A stretch of DNA of 64,000 nucleotides from DUZB01 sp963747555 (GCA_963747555.1 CAVVFZ010000008.1:46658-110657), one strand, 5' to 3'. Positions 54,807 to 63,711 are shown, counted from the stretch's first letter. The notes: generated by a model from the letters alone, not told the origin. Translations and numbers: made by a program.

Positions 54807-56076
54807 GGGGGGAAGTCTGGTCGATCCCGTCAAACTAACCATAGAAAGATCGGATATTCTAATTAAAAATGGTGTTATTCTGGAAATTGTTCCTCCTGGT
54901 TCCGTTAGAAGTGGTGGCAAACTGAAGGTAATCGATGCTTCAGGCAAAATTGTTTCTCCGGGCCTGATTGATATGCACAGTCACTTGCGCGAACCGGGTG
55001 AAGAATATAAGGAAACGATCGCAACAGGCGCCAGGGCTGCTGCCGCCGGGGGATTTACGGCCGTTGCATGTATGCCCAATACCCATCCTCCAAATGACTG
55101 TCGTTCCGTCACCGAATTCATTCTCAAGCAGGCCGAACGAGCGGGGTCCGTGCGAGTTTATCCAATTGCCGCCATTACCATGGGTCAGAAAGGTGAATGT
55201 CTTACTGATTTTGGAGATTTGCGAGAGGCAGGGGCCGTCGGGATTTCAGATGACGGGTTTCCCGTGGTAAACAGCGAGCTGATGCGAAGGGCGATCGAAT
55301 ATAGTTTTTACCACGGCTTGATTCCCATCTCGCATTGTGAAGATCGAAGCCTTACCAGAGGCGGGGTTATGCACGAAGGGGCTGTTTCCACTAAGATCGG
55401 TCTTCCGGGGATACCAGGTTCAGCAGAGGATATCATGGTGTATCGTGAAATTTCTCTTGCAGGTCTGACCGGAAGGCCTGTCCATATTGCTCATGTGAGT
55501 ACCGCGGTATCCGTTGAATTGATACGAAGGGCAAAGAATGAAGGCATTCCGGTAACGTCTGAAACCGCGCCCCACTATTTCAGCCTGACCCACGAAGCGG
55601 TTACAGGATATAACACGCTCGCCAAGGTGAATCCTCCACTAAGGAGATCACACGATGTAGATGCGGTAAAAAGGGGTCTGGCGGAAGGAGTAATTGACGC
55701 CATTGCGACAGATCATGCTCCACATTCCCATCTGGAAAAGGATGTGGAATTTGATAGGGCGGCCTTTGGAATGATCGGTTTCCAGACAGCCCTTCCGCTC
55801 ACTCTTCAACTTGTAAGGGAAGGAATTCTGAGCATGGCCGATGCCGTGGCAAAGCTTTCCACAAACAGTGCCCGGATACTTGGTGTCCGTGGCGGCCGTC
55901 TGATGGAAGGAGAAGCCGCCGACTTGACCATCATTGACCCGGAATATAGATATGTTTTTGAGGAAAAAAACATCGTTTCGAAAAGTCGGAATTCTCCGTT
56001 TTTAGGAATGAATCTCCAGGGGATTGCGGACTTGACCATGGTCGGAGGGAAAGTTGTCTGGAAAAGACCCGCATAA
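54775..56076 (+). CDS. pyrC: Dihydroorotase, class I
   Basis: Zinc amidohydrolase of up to 433 aa that closes carbamoyl aspartate to dihydroorotate. Motifs: metal ligands in DMHSHLREPG, CMPNTHPPND, HCED, HIAHVS and the catalytic DHAPH. The length and DxHxHLREPG mark the longer PyrC type that can pair with PyrB. TTG 54775 or GTG 54790 could be the start; both overlap the end of pyrB. Its 3' end overlaps the next gene by 23 nt. Confidence 0.95.
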   Translation: MEVQGVVTFIEGGSLVDPVKLTIERSDILIKNGVILEIVPPGSVRSGGKLKVIDASGKIVSPGLIDMHSHLREPGEEYKETIATGARAAAAGGFTAVACMPNTHPPNDCRSVTEFILKQAERAGSVRVYPIAAITMGQKGECLTDFGDLREAGAVGISDDGFPVVNSELMRRAIEYSFYHGLIPISHCEDRSLTRGGVMHEGAVSTKIGLPGIPGSAEDIMVYREISLAGLTGRPVHIAHVSTAVSVELIRRAKNEGIPVTSETAPHYFSLTHEAVTGYNTLAKVNPPLRRSHDVDAVKRGLAEGVIDAIATDHAPHSHLEKDVEFDRAAFGMIGFQTALPLTLQLVREGILSMADAVAKLSTNSARILGVRGGRLMEGEAADLTIIDPEYRYVFEEKNIVSKSRNSPFLGMNLQGIADLTMVGGKVVWKRPA

Positions 56077-57451
56077 AATCCTGATTGTGGATGATGAATT
56101 GAGCATGCGAGAATTCCTTGAGATCATGCTGACCAAAGAAGGGTATCAGGTTGTTGCTGCGGAAAGTGGCGAGAGGGCCTGTGATATTCTGGATCATCAG
56201 GATGTTCAACTTGTTGTCACGGATATTCGTATGGATGGCATGGATGGGATCGGAGTCCTAAAAAAAGTCAAGTCAATCAATGCGGATACTCCTGTTGTGA
56301 TGATCTCGGCATTTTCGTCCGCGGAGAATGCGGTGGAGGCCATGCGAGAGGGGGCTTTTGATTATGTCCCGAAGCCCTTCAAAGTAAAAGACCTTAAGCG
56401 GGTTGTGAAGGAAGCCCTGAAGTCAGTAACGGCTCCGAGGCGGGAAGAAACAGTATCGGAAAAAGAACTTCATTTCGGTTTTCTCATCGGGGAAAGCCCC
56501 CAAATGAAAAGAATTTATGACCTGATCAAAAGGGTTGCATCTTCCAGGTCAAATGTCCTGATATATGGGCAAAGTGGGACCGGAAAAGAATTGGTGGCGA
56601 AAGCCATACACTTCCAGAGCGCAAGGCGAGAGCTTCCCATCGTTGTGATAAACTGTGCGGGAATCCCGGAGACGCTTATCGAAAGCGAGCTTTTCGGGTA
56701 CAAAAAGGGGGCCTTTACAGGGGCGATTGCGGATAAGGAAGGGTTGTTTGACGTAGCCGATGGAGGAACGGTCTTTCTTGATGAAATAGGTGAGCTCTCT
56801 CCAGTTATCCAGGTAAAGCTTTTGCGAGTGATTCAGGATAGAACATTTACCGCTGTCGGGGGAACCGAAATGAAGAAGGTGGATGTTCGTTTCATCTCGG
56901 CAACCAACAAGAACCTTGAAGATGAGGTAATCAAAGGAAATTTCAGGGAAGATCTCTATTTCAGGTTAAATGTTATTCCCATAAGCCTTCCCCCTCTGCG
57001 GGAACGGGAGAATGACCTTCCTCTTCTCGCAGATTATTTCCTGGAAAAATTTTCCAGGGAAATGGGAAAAGATATTAGAAAGATATCCGCCTATGCCATG
57101 GATATCCTGAGCGGCTATTCCTTCCCGGGCAATGTACGAGAGCTGGAAAATATAATCGAAAGAAGCGTCGCCCTTGAGACATCCAATATTGTCCTTCCCG
57201 AAAGCCTCACCCTCTCCTATGCGAGATCCGGAGGGGGGCCAAAAGAGAACAAAAGAAGATTGGACCTATCGCCGGATGGAATAAATCTCGATTCGGTTTT
57301 GGCTGAAATTGAAAGGGAATATCTCCTTAAAGCACTTGAAATGGCAGGTGGGTCCAAATCCAAAGCAACAGAACTCCTCGAAATAAGTATGCGTTCCTTG
57401 AGATACCGTCTGGAAAAACTGGGAATTCCCTCTGAGGATGCGGCTTCCTGA
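56054..57451 (+). CDS. Sigma-54-dependent response regulator, NtrC family
   Basis: Transcription activator of 465 aa. Receiver domain about 7-120 with the phospho-acceptor aspartate in VVTDIRMDGMDG and the lysine in YVPKPFK. AAA+ domain about 145-370 with GQSGTGKELVAKAIH, the sigma-54 contact GAFTGA and FLDEIGELS. Fis-type helix-turn-helix at the C-terminus (KALEMAGGSKSKATELLEIS). It starts at TTG 56054 (GGAGGGAAAG upstream), inside the end of pyrC, so it is probably co-transcribed with pyrimidine genes. No kinase gene is adjacent, making it an orphan in this window; the kinase at 11364 is a possible partner. Confidence 0.94.
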   Translation: MSGKDPHKILIVDDELSMREFLEIMLTKEGYQVVAAESGERACDILDHQDVQLVVTDIRMDGMDGIGVLKKVKSINADTPVVMISAFSSAENAVEAMREGAFDYVPKPFKVKDLKRVVKEALKSVTAPRREETVSEKELHFGFLIGESPQMKRIYDLIKRVASSRSNVLIYGQSGTGKELVAKAIHFQSARRELPIVVINCAGIPETLIESELFGYKKGAFTGAIADKEGLFDVADGGTVFLDEIGELSPVIQVKLLRVIQDRTFTAVGGTEMKKVDVRFISATNKNLEDEVIKGNFREDLYFRLNVIPISLPPLRERENDLPLLADYFLEKFSREMGKDIRKISAYAMDILSGYSFPGNVRELENIIERSVALETSNIVLPESLTLSYARSGGGPKENKRRLDLSPDGINLDSVLAEIEREYLLKALEMAGGSKSKATELLEISMRSLRYRLEKLGIPSEDAAS

Positions 57452-57626
57452 ACCAAACGGTTTCAGGCTTTGCCGGTTCCAGTGTTGTTACTCCCCGTTG
57501 TCCTCCGAACAAGTACTCTAACTACGCGCTCTATTCAGGCCGCTGTATTTCAAACAGGAATTATATCCAAGAAAGGGGAAAACAGATTTTCCGAAAGAAA
57601 TCGTTTGCCATTTTCTCCATGTTGTG

Positions 57627-57651
57627 TTATGAGTAGGATACCTACTCATAA
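57627..57651. promoter_or_regulatory. Perfect palindrome, probable operator of the wHTH regulator
   Basis: TTATGAGTAGG, ATA, CCTACTCATAA: 11-bp arms with a 3-nt centre, ending 14 nt before the regulator's start codon. Symmetric sites of this size are typical for dimeric winged-helix proteins. The position suggests autoregulation at the level of transcription start or ribosome access. Confidence 0.6.
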
Positions 57652-57664
57652 AAACGGGGACCCG

Positions 57665-58213
57665 ATGGACAATCTTTTTGATGGACTGATCGCCTCCAAA
57701 ACCAGAATCAAACTGCTTACCAGGTTTTTTTTCAATCCGAAGACCATTTCTTACCTTCGGGAGCTGTCAAAAGAGTTCAACCTTTCAACCAACTCCGTCA
57801 GAGAAGAGCTGAATCAGTTAACAAAAACCAGATTGCTCAATTGCACGAAAAACGGGCGGCAGGTCCTTTATACCGCTAATCAGGCCCATCCCCTATTTCC
57901 CGAATTGAAATCCATGGTAAGCAAAGCCATGGGAATAGACCGAGTGATGGAAAGCATCGTCACCAGATTGGGACATTTGGAAAAGGCCTACCTGATTGAT
58001 GATTATGCGGAAGGGAAAGATAACGGCATCGTCGATCTTCTGTTGGTTGGGGATATCGATCAATACCACCTGAACGACTTGAGTAGAAAAACAGAACGAT
58101 ATATCAAGCGGAAAATTCGATCGCTGGTCCTCACCAAAAAAGAATTTGAAGAATTCATGCCAAAACTCGAAGAGAAGCCGCGCGTATTGATTTGGGAAGC
58201 AAGCAGAGAGTAG
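57665..58213 (+). CDS. Winged-helix regulator fused to a degenerate nucleotidyltransferase domain
   Basis: Protein of 182 aa. Residues 1-85 form an ArsR/MarR-like winged helix (TISYLRELSKEFNLSTNSVR recognition region, wing RQVLYTANQAHP). Residues 100-180 look like a nucleotidyltransferase fold: AYLIDDYAEGKDNGIVDLLLVGDID aligns with the usual GSYARGxxxSDIDLLVVG, but the Gly-Ser is Asp-Asp and the first catalytic aspartate is not clear. It is therefore probably a sensing rather than a catalytic domain. The ATG at 57665 fits the domain start, though the frame is open further upstream. A perfect 25-bp palindrome lies just before it. Confidence 0.75.
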   Translation: MDNLFDGLIASKTRIKLLTRFFFNPKTISYLRELSKEFNLSTNSVREELNQLTKTRLLNCTKNGRQVLYTANQAHPLFPELKSMVSKAMGIDRVMESIVTRLGHLEKAYLIDDYAEGKDNGIVDLLLVGDIDQYHLNDLSRKTERYIKRKIRSLVLTKKEFEEFMPKLEEKPRVLIWEASRE

Positions 58214-58356
58214 ATGAAGCACTCTTGCGAAGCATTTATCCACAGGAGATGCTTCTCTTTTAGAAAATGAGGACCGTTTGATCGATTAAAGTTTCGGCGT
58301 ATCAATAAATTAATCAAATTCATCAGGAATAACCTTGGAATTTACGGGGCGGAGCT

Positions 58357-59577
58357 GTGCCAGGAATCAGAAGAAAAATGTCAAAACCCACGACGAGTGA
58401 GAATCGATTTTCGGGAACAAAGATGAAAGACATGAGACAGCACAATGGAAGAAGGATAGGATTGGCTTTCTGGACCTTCTTTTTTCTATTCACACTCTGG
58501 TGTCCCTTGGTTTTTGGGGAAAAGAAGGAAGCCGGTACGGATCCATCTCTTATATCTTCTCTCAGGAACGCCGTTCCAAAAGATTTTTGTGGGGAACCGG
58601 TGCCATGGAAGAATCCTGAGGTCAGGGAACGTTTTGAAAAAGAATTTCTACTTTCTCTCTGGAACACACCTCAGGCACTTCTGTGGATAAAGCGTTCAAA
58701 AAGGTATTTTCCCTATATAGAAAAGATGTTGAAACAAAATGGCCTGCCGGACGATCTCAAATATGTTGCGGTGGCCGAAAGTGGACTCAGACCCCACGCA
58801 GGGTCTAAAAAGGGCGCCATGGGTTTCTGGCAGTTCATGCAACAAACGGGCAGAAAGTATGGTCTAATTATCGACAGCAACAAAGACGAGAGGAGAAATC
58901 TCTTTCGTTCCACCGATGCAGCCGTCAAATATTTCAAGGATCTGCATGAGGAGTTCGGTTCCTGGACTCTGGCGGCCGCTGCCTACAACATGGGAGAGAA
59001 AGGTCTTATGGCGGAGATTCTTGAGCAGGGAACCAAAGATTACTACAATCTTTACCTTCCCCTCGAAACCCAGCGATTCCTCTTCCGAATACTTTCCATA
59101 AAGCTGATTCTCCAAAACCCTGCAAAGTTCGGTTTTCACCTGGATAAAGAAGATTACTATACACCCGCTGTCTTTGAGAAAGTGCACATTAAGGCGGAAA
59201 ATGAAATCCCTTTGCGAATTATCGCCCAGGCGGCAAAGTGTCCCTTTAAGGAAATAAAGGACCTGAATCCTGAAATCAGGGGATATTATCTGAAAGCGGG
59301 GGACCATGAGATATTGGTTCCAAAGGGTAGCGTAAAGGGTTTTCAGGAAAGGTACGCGCAGCTTCTCAAAAATCTGACTTCAGGAAAGAATGAACGGATT
59401 TATGTTGTAGAAAAGGGAGACAGTCTTTCGTCCATAGCAGCCCGGTTTGATGTCCCCGTTGCAGCACTCATTATCTGGAACCGGATTGATTTGAACAGCC
59501 CGATTTATCCGGGACAGCGTATCATTGTTTCTCCTGGAAAATCTTTAGAAAATAAAGGAAAAAAGGTTCTTGAATAG
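58357..59577 (+). CDS. Membrane-bound lytic murein transglycosylase, MltD-like, with LysM
   Basis: Periplasmic peptidoglycan lyase of up to 406 aa. A signal or anchor helix (about residues 34-52) is followed by an SLT domain with the catalytic glutamate in YVAVAESGLRPHAGSKKGAM and GFWQFM, AAAAYNMGEKGL. A degenerate LysM-like segment comes next, then one clear C-terminal LysM (YVVEKGDSLSSIAARFDVPV). The first 20-25 residues before the helix are unusually long and polar, so a later ATG (58423 or 58432) may be the true start. Confidence 0.88.
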   Translation: MPGIRRKMSKPTTSENRFSGTKMKDMRQHNGRRIGLAFWTFFFLFTLWCPLVFGEKKEAGTDPSLISSLRNAVPKDFCGEPVPWKNPEVRERFEKEFLLSLWNTPQALLWIKRSKRYFPYIEKMLKQNGLPDDLKYVAVAESGLRPHAGSKKGAMGFWQFMQQTGRKYGLIIDSNKDERRNLFRSTDAAVKYFKDLHEEFGSWTLAAAAYNMGEKGLMAEILEQGTKDYYNLYLPLETQRFLFRILSIKLILQNPAKFGFHLDKEDYYTPAVFEKVHIKAENEIPLRIIAQAAKCPFKEIKDLNPEIRGYYLKAGDHEILVPKGSVKGFQERYAQLLKNLTSGKNERIYVVEKGDSLSSIAARFDVPVAALIIWNRIDLNSPIYPGQRIIVSPGKSLENKGKKVLE

Positions 59578-59839
59578 ACCCCTTGGCGGCATTACGCCGT
59601 AATGTTATCATTTTAAACGAGGCCGAATGGAATTTTGCGGTAGCAATTGATTGCTGGTAAGCCTTTTTAACTCTTCGTGGATTCTTGTGATAGATGCCAC
59701 CCCCACCCCATCCCTCCCCGCAAAAAGGGAAATGATCTTCCTCTCGATAGCAGCATATTCTCTCCACTTCCCTGGTGGGACGGGGGTAGTTTTACGCTAA
59801 TCCGGGATGAACCAATGAAAGAAAGGGAAGTACAGTCTG
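59578..59839. other. Gene-free stretch before the MNT/HEPN island
   Basis: 262 bases with no supported gene. It begins with a small GC-rich hairpin (GGCG...CGCC) and contains C-rich segments (CCCACCCCCACCCCATCC region near 59700). I see no terminator with a T tract and no promoter I can defend. Confidence 0.5.
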
Positions 59840-60241
59840 ATGGACATCAAAAAACAGAAAGCATACTGGATCAATTCGGCAAAGCATGATCTTGAAGTAG
59901 CGGAATCCCTATTTGATGCTCAAAAGTATGACTGGTGTCTTTTTGTGGGACATCTTGTTCTGGAAAAGGCTCTGAAGGCGTGCTATGTGAATAACAACAA
60001 TACTTTTCCACCCAGAATCCATGACCTTGTCAGGCTGGCTGATCTGGCAAAAGTTGATCTTAATGAAGAAACCCTTGATTTTTTGGATTCGGTTAACACT
60101 TTCAATATCTCCACACGTTACCCGGACGAAAAGTTCAAATTTTATAAAATGTGCACACATAAATTTACAGAGGATAATTTCAAACAAATAAGGAACATGT
60201 TTCAATGGATATGTCAGCGAATAGATGCCTTGAGAAAGTGA
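59840..60241 (+). CDS. HEPN domain protein (toxin-like partner, pair 1)
   Basis: Protein of 133 aa, all-helical, of the HEPN superfamily found next to minimal nucleotidyltransferases. The family core is WCLFVGHLVLEKALKACYV, followed by RIHDLVRLADLA and NISTRYPDEKFKFYK. The classical RNase motif R-x4-6-H is not obvious, so catalytic activity is doubtful. Its last 37 bases overlap the start of the nucleotidyltransferase gene, indicating a coupled two-gene module. Confidence 0.85.
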   Translation: MDIKKQKAYWINSAKHDLEVAESLFDAQKYDWCLFVGHLVLEKALKACYVNNNNTFPPRIHDLVRLADLAKVDLNEETLDFLDSVNTFNISTRYPDEKFKFYKMCTHKFTEDNFKQIRNMFQWICQRIDALRK

Positions 60242-60525
60242 AAGAGTTTATCAACCTTTTGAATCAAAACGGAATGGATGTTTCGGAAGCATATCTTTTT
60301 GGCTCTGCGGCAAGAGGAGAAATGAATGAAAGCAGCGATATTGACATCGCTGTGGTTTCACCGGCATTTGAGGGAATTTTGTTTCATGATATTAAGAAGA
60401 TTTCGAAATTCAGGAGAAGAGTTGATTTGCGACTGGAAATTCATCCTTTTTCATTGAACGAAATCGAAAATGATCCGCCGTCTTTTTTTTGTCATATCCA
60501 GAAAGAGGGAATTAGAGTCCCTTAA
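60205..60525 (+). CDS. Minimal nucleotidyltransferase (antitoxin-like, pair 1)
   Basis: MNT protein of 106 aa with the complete polymerase-beta-type motif, AYLFGSAARGEMNESSDIDI (GS-x10-DxD), so it should bind metal and nucleotide. In studied MNT/HEPN systems the nucleotidyltransferase neutralises the HEPN RNase by adding AMP. A third acidic residue is likely in VDLRLEIHPF. It overlaps the HEPN gene before it. Confidence 0.88.
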   Translation: MDMSANRCLEKVKEFINLLNQNGMDVSEAYLFGSAARGEMNESSDIDIAVVSPAFEGILFHDIKKISKFRRRVDLRLEIHPFSLNEIENDPPSFFCHIQKEGIRVP

Positions 60526-60605
60526 CCATCGGGCATTGTATTGCGCTTGGGCAATTTTCCATATTCCGGCCCAAGGCGTGAAGATATGGATAGAGCCAGT
60601 TACGA

Positions 60606-60737
60606 ATGAATAGGACAAAAAATATGAAAAGCCGGATAAACCGGTTTGATATTCGGTCAAGAGATTTCGCCGCGGTGGAAAGGTATCTTCAAGGAAGAGA
60701 TGAAGTCGCCTTCGCCTATCTCTTTGGAAACAAATAG
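60606..60737 (+). pseudogene. MntA-type nucleotidyltransferase, N-terminal remnant
   Basis: A 43-codon frame ending SRDFAAVERYLQGRDEVAFAYLFGNK and a stop. The last part matches the strand and loop that lead into the catalytic GS motif of MntA proteins, and the frame stops exactly where Gly-Ser would be (FGN). HepT-like coding follows within 3 nt, so a deletion has removed the rest of the nucleotidyltransferase and the start of the HEPN gene. Confidence 0.6.
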
Positions 60738-60739
60738 GA

Positions 60740-60864
60740 GAATATGTGTTCATCGTTGTCCACGATTATGAAAAAAGCGATCCTGAGATCGTTATCGGGA
60801 TTTTGAAGAATTCAAGATATCGGTCATTAGGTACTTGATCGAGTATAAGTCCAATCAGAACTAA
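60740..60864 (+). pseudogene. HepT-type HEPN protein, C-terminal remnant
   Basis: Reads VFIVVHDYEKSDPEIVIGIL, including most of the RNxxVHxY RNase motif with its histidine and tyrosine, then shifts frame to FEEFKISVIRYLIEYKSNQN and a stop. Compared with the related copy at 63812-64000, 22 nt are missing between two ATTTT repeats, which explains the shift. Confidence 0.65.
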
Positions 60865-60885
60865 GGATCTGGGTTAAACTTTTGT

Positions 60886-62770
60886 CTTACTTTCGTCACC
60901 CTGCAAACCTCGAGAATTGATATTTTTTCAAGAATTTTTCTGATCATATAAGAATTTGCGGGACATTTCTTTCGCTTTCTGCTATGCACTGAATAAAGAC
61001 TATATTTTGTGCTGCAGGAGGTGAGAGTTGGAACATTTTGATGGGATCGAAAGCTATACGGTTAAACATCTCCCCATAGTGAAGGTTTACGCAGATAGGC
61101 TTGGTCTTGTGGAACTGATCAACCATCTTGTTCCAAGCGAGATGGACTTACAGCCAGGGATTTATTTTTTGGGAATGGTTCTGGATACCTTATCAGGCAG
61201 GAACCCTTTGTATCGACTGGAGCATTTTTTCGAGGATCAGGACACTGAATTGCTGCTGGGCAAAAAAGTAGACGCCAAGAGTTTTAATGATGTTAATGTC
61301 GGACGTTTTATTGAAAAGGTTTTTGATGTTGGCACGGTCAAAGTCTTTAAAGCGATCTCCATGCGGGCAGTATCAGGATTTGGCGTGGATTGCCGGTATG
61401 TGCACTTTGATACAACCTCCAGGAACGTTTATGGTGACTACGAACCATATGGAAATGATCCATTTGAGATCACCTATGGTCACAGCAAGGATCACCGGCC
61501 TGATCTGAAACAGTTCTTGATTTCCATGTTATGTGTAGATCGCAATGTACCGATTTTCGGTAAGATAGAAGATGGAAACGCATCCGATAAGCGTGTGAAC
61601 AATGATGTTCTATCGGAAATTTCAAAATACATGGCCGTACACGGTCTCGGTGCTGGAGCATTCATTTATATCGCCGATTCGGCTGCGGTAACAAAAAAGA
61701 ATCTGAAAACGATGGGAAAAGATGTTTTGTTCATTTCCCGACTTCCGGCTACTTTTAAGGAATGTGATCGGGTAATAAAAGAAGCTGTTTTGAAGGATGC
61801 ATGGGAAGACATTGGTGTCATTGCCCAAACAGATCCGACGGAAAAGCGGCCTGCCGCGTATTATAAGTCTTATGAAACGGAAGTGACGCTTTACGGTGAA
61901 AGCTATCGAGCGGTGGTCATTCACTCAAGCGCTCACGATAAACGCCGTCAAAAACGTATTGAGCGTAAATTGGCTGAAGAAAAGAAGGCCTTAACTCAAA
62001 AGTGTAAAAAGGTCGCGAAAGTTGAATATTTTTGCAGGGAAGATGCCGAAGCTGCAGCGAATAGACTGGCGGAAGAAACTTGCACCTACTATGAAATCAG
62101 CACCCAGGTTGAAGAAAAGGCGATTTATGGCAAAGGTCGTCCCAGAAATGACGGCTCTCGGGAAGTTAAAGAAATGCGGTATCTGGTTTCAGCCGATATT
62201 TCAGAAAATAAGGTTGCTGTTTCAACTTTCCGAAAAGAAGCTGGGTGTTTCGTTCTGCTTACAAATGTTCCCATGGAAACTCGAGGGGAACAAATGGGGT
62301 ATGATTCCAAAGCGATCTTGAAGGCATACAAAGACCAGTATGGAATCGAGCAGGATTTCGGATTCCTCAAAGACCCGGTTATTGTCAACAGTGTTTTCCT
62401 CAAAAAACCAAAACGTATTGAAGTTCTTGGCCTTATCCTGCTGACGTCACTACTTATCTGGAGGCTCATGGAACGTTCAATGCGTCAACATGTGGAACAG
62501 ACGGGAGAAAAGCTCCCGGGATGGGACCACAAACCCACTGACCGACCCACTTCTTTCATGATGACCACAAAATTTATGGGCATTATGGTCATAAAAATCG
62601 GTAAGGAACGCCGTCTGAGCAAACCGCTTAATTCTGACCAGAGGGCCTTCTTATTGGCACTGGGCATCAAACCTTCGTGGCTTATCAAGCAGAAGCCCGG
62701 TTAAAAGAACAGGACAAAAACCCGTCCGAGAAAATATTACTGGAGAGCAAAAAAGGGTGAGGAAAGTAAG
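60886..62770 (+). mobile_element. Insertion sequence, IS1634-like, about 1.88 kb
   Basis: The ends are a 17-bp imperfect inverted repeat: CTTACTTTCGTCACCCT at 60886-60902 and AGGGTGAGGAAAGTAAG at 62754-62770 (16 of 17 pairs). TTGT flanks both sides (60882-60885 and 62771-62774) and may be the target duplication. One full transposase gene lies inside. The element sits between decayed and intact MNT/HEPN genes and interrupts no recognisable ORF. Confidence 0.75.
61028..62704 (+). CDS. IS1634 family transposase
   Basis: Transposase of 558 aa with an IS4-like DDE fold. The N-terminal domain (YTVKHLPIVKVYADRLGLVE) resembles DUF4277. Catalytic positions: the first aspartate in YVHFDTTSRNVYGDY, the second probably in FIYIADSAAV, and the glutamate in the YREK-type motif YKDQYGIEQDFGFLK. 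The frame is intact, so the element may still be active. Start TTG at 61028 after GGAGGTGAGAG. Confidence 0.88.
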   Translation: MEHFDGIESYTVKHLPIVKVYADRLGLVELINHLVPSEMDLQPGIYFLGMVLDTLSGRNPLYRLEHFFEDQDTELLLGKKVDAKSFNDVNVGRFIEKVFDVGTVKVFKAISMRAVSGFGVDCRYVHFDTTSRNVYGDYEPYGNDPFEITYGHSKDHRPDLKQFLISMLCVDRNVPIFGKIEDGNASDKRVNNDVLSEISKYMAVHGLGAGAFIYIADSAAVTKKNLKTMGKDVLFISRLPATFKECDRVIKEAVLKDAWEDIGVIAQTDPTEKRPAAYYKSYETEVTLYGESYRAVVIHSSAHDKRRQKRIERKLAEEKKALTQKCKKVAKVEYFCREDAEAAANRLAEETCTYYEISTQVEEKAIYGKGRPRNDGSREVKEMRYLVSADISENKVAVSTFRKEAGCFVLLTNVPMETRGEQMGYDSKAILKAYKDQYGIEQDFGFLKDPVIVNSVFLKKPKRIEVLGLILLTSLLIWRLMERSMRQHVEQTGEKLPGWDHKPTDRPTSFMMTTKFMGIMVIKIGKERRLSKPLNSDQRAFLLALGIKPSWLIKQKPG

Positions 62771-62953
62771 TTGTGTCATCAAAGTCGATAGAATAATTTA
62801 CGTTTTGTCTTCTGTTCCTAATCAGTGTAGGCTATTGATAAAACAGCTTTACGTTCTCACATTTCACGAAAAAACCCTTCGCGTCCTTCATGCCTTGGGG
62901 TTTAATTGTTTATCTTCGAGACTTCAGTTTGGTAGGTGTTTGAGGACTTTCAA

Positions 62954-63271
62954 ATGCAAAAAAAACAAAGAGCAGTGTTAGAAATATTCGCGGATAACGT
63001 ACGCAAATTTTATCCAAACGCGAAAATTGTGGCATTCGGATCTTACGTCAGGGATGAAGCGACTGCCGAGTCCGATTTAGATGTATGTATCATACTTCCT
63101 GCAATGCAACCCGACGACCGTATAAAGATCAGCGATATCGCCTGGGAGATTGGCTTTGCAAATGACCTACACCTATCTACGATTGTGATTTCCAACGAAA
63201 ATTTCTCCCATGGTCCCATTTCATCAAGTCCTCTTCTGGATACAATAAGAACTGAGGGGGTAACGGCGTAA
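62954..63271 (+). CDS. Nucleotidyltransferase domain protein (pair 2)
   Basis: MNT-like protein of about 105 aa from ATG 62954. The catalytic motif is complete: IVAFGSYVRDEATAESDLDV (GS-x10-DxD). The end (GPISSSPLLDTIRTEGV) matches nucleotidyltransferases that pair with the HEPN type next door. The HEPN gene begins 2 nt after its stop, so the two form an operon. Confidence 0.88.
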   Translation: MQKKQRAVLEIFADNVRKFYPNAKIVAFGSYVRDEATAESDLDVCIILPAMQPDDRIKISDIAWEIGFANDLHLSTIVISNENFSHGPISSSPLLDTIRTEGVTA

Positions 63272-63273
63272 AA

Positions 63274-63711
63274 ATGAAGAATCATGATTCCTGCGAGTTA
63301 TGTCGATATCGCCTGCGTCAAGCTGAAGACACAATTGCGGAAGCAACGCTATTGCAAAACGCCGGACACTATCGTGGCGCTGTGAACAGAGCATATTATG
63401 CAATGTTTTATGCGATACAGGTCCTTGTCTTTCAAAACAACGTCAAAGTGTCAAAACATAGTGGGATCATTTCCTATTTTGACCGTGAATTCGTAAAATC
63501 GGGAATCTTCGATAAAAAATTATCAAAATGGCTCCATAGGCTCTTTGATCTGCGTCAGGACGCTGATTACGACGATCTTTATGAGCCTACCCCTGATCAA
63601 TGCGACGAAGCAATAGAACAAGCCAAGGAATTCGTTTCACAGATCAGGGCGCTTTTTAAAAAGCAAAGGGAGGAAATCCGACGAAAGACGAAAACTGGTG
63701 AAGAGGGATGA
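63274..63711 (+). CDS. HEPN domain protein (pair 2)
   Basis: HEPN protein of 145 aa of the COG1895-like type: RLRQAEDTIAEATLLQNAGH, then AVNRAYYAMFYAIQVLVF, KHSGIISYFDREFVKSG and LFDLRQDADYDD. The C-terminus is a lysine/arginine-rich tail. No R-x4-6-H motif is evident. The order nucleotidyltransferase-then-HEPN is opposite to pair 1, so the two modules are not simple duplicates. Confidence 0.88.
   Translation: MKNHDSCELCRYRLRQAEDTIAEATLLQNAGHYRGAVNRAYYAMFYAIQVLVFQNNVKVSKHSGIISYFDREFVKSGIFDKKLSKWLHRLFDLRQDADYDDLYEPTPDQCDEAIEQAKEFVSQIRALFKKQREEIRRKTKTGEEG

Noticed and set aside
57470..57664. 65-residue N-terminal extension of the wHTH regulator
   Set aside because: The residues are unlike the family and would run across the palindromic operator; the ATG at 57665 fits the domain start.
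62757..62981. Frame of 74 codons just after the IS
   Set aside because: It starts inside the IS terminal repeat, overlaps the following nucleotidyltransferase gene and has no ribosome site.
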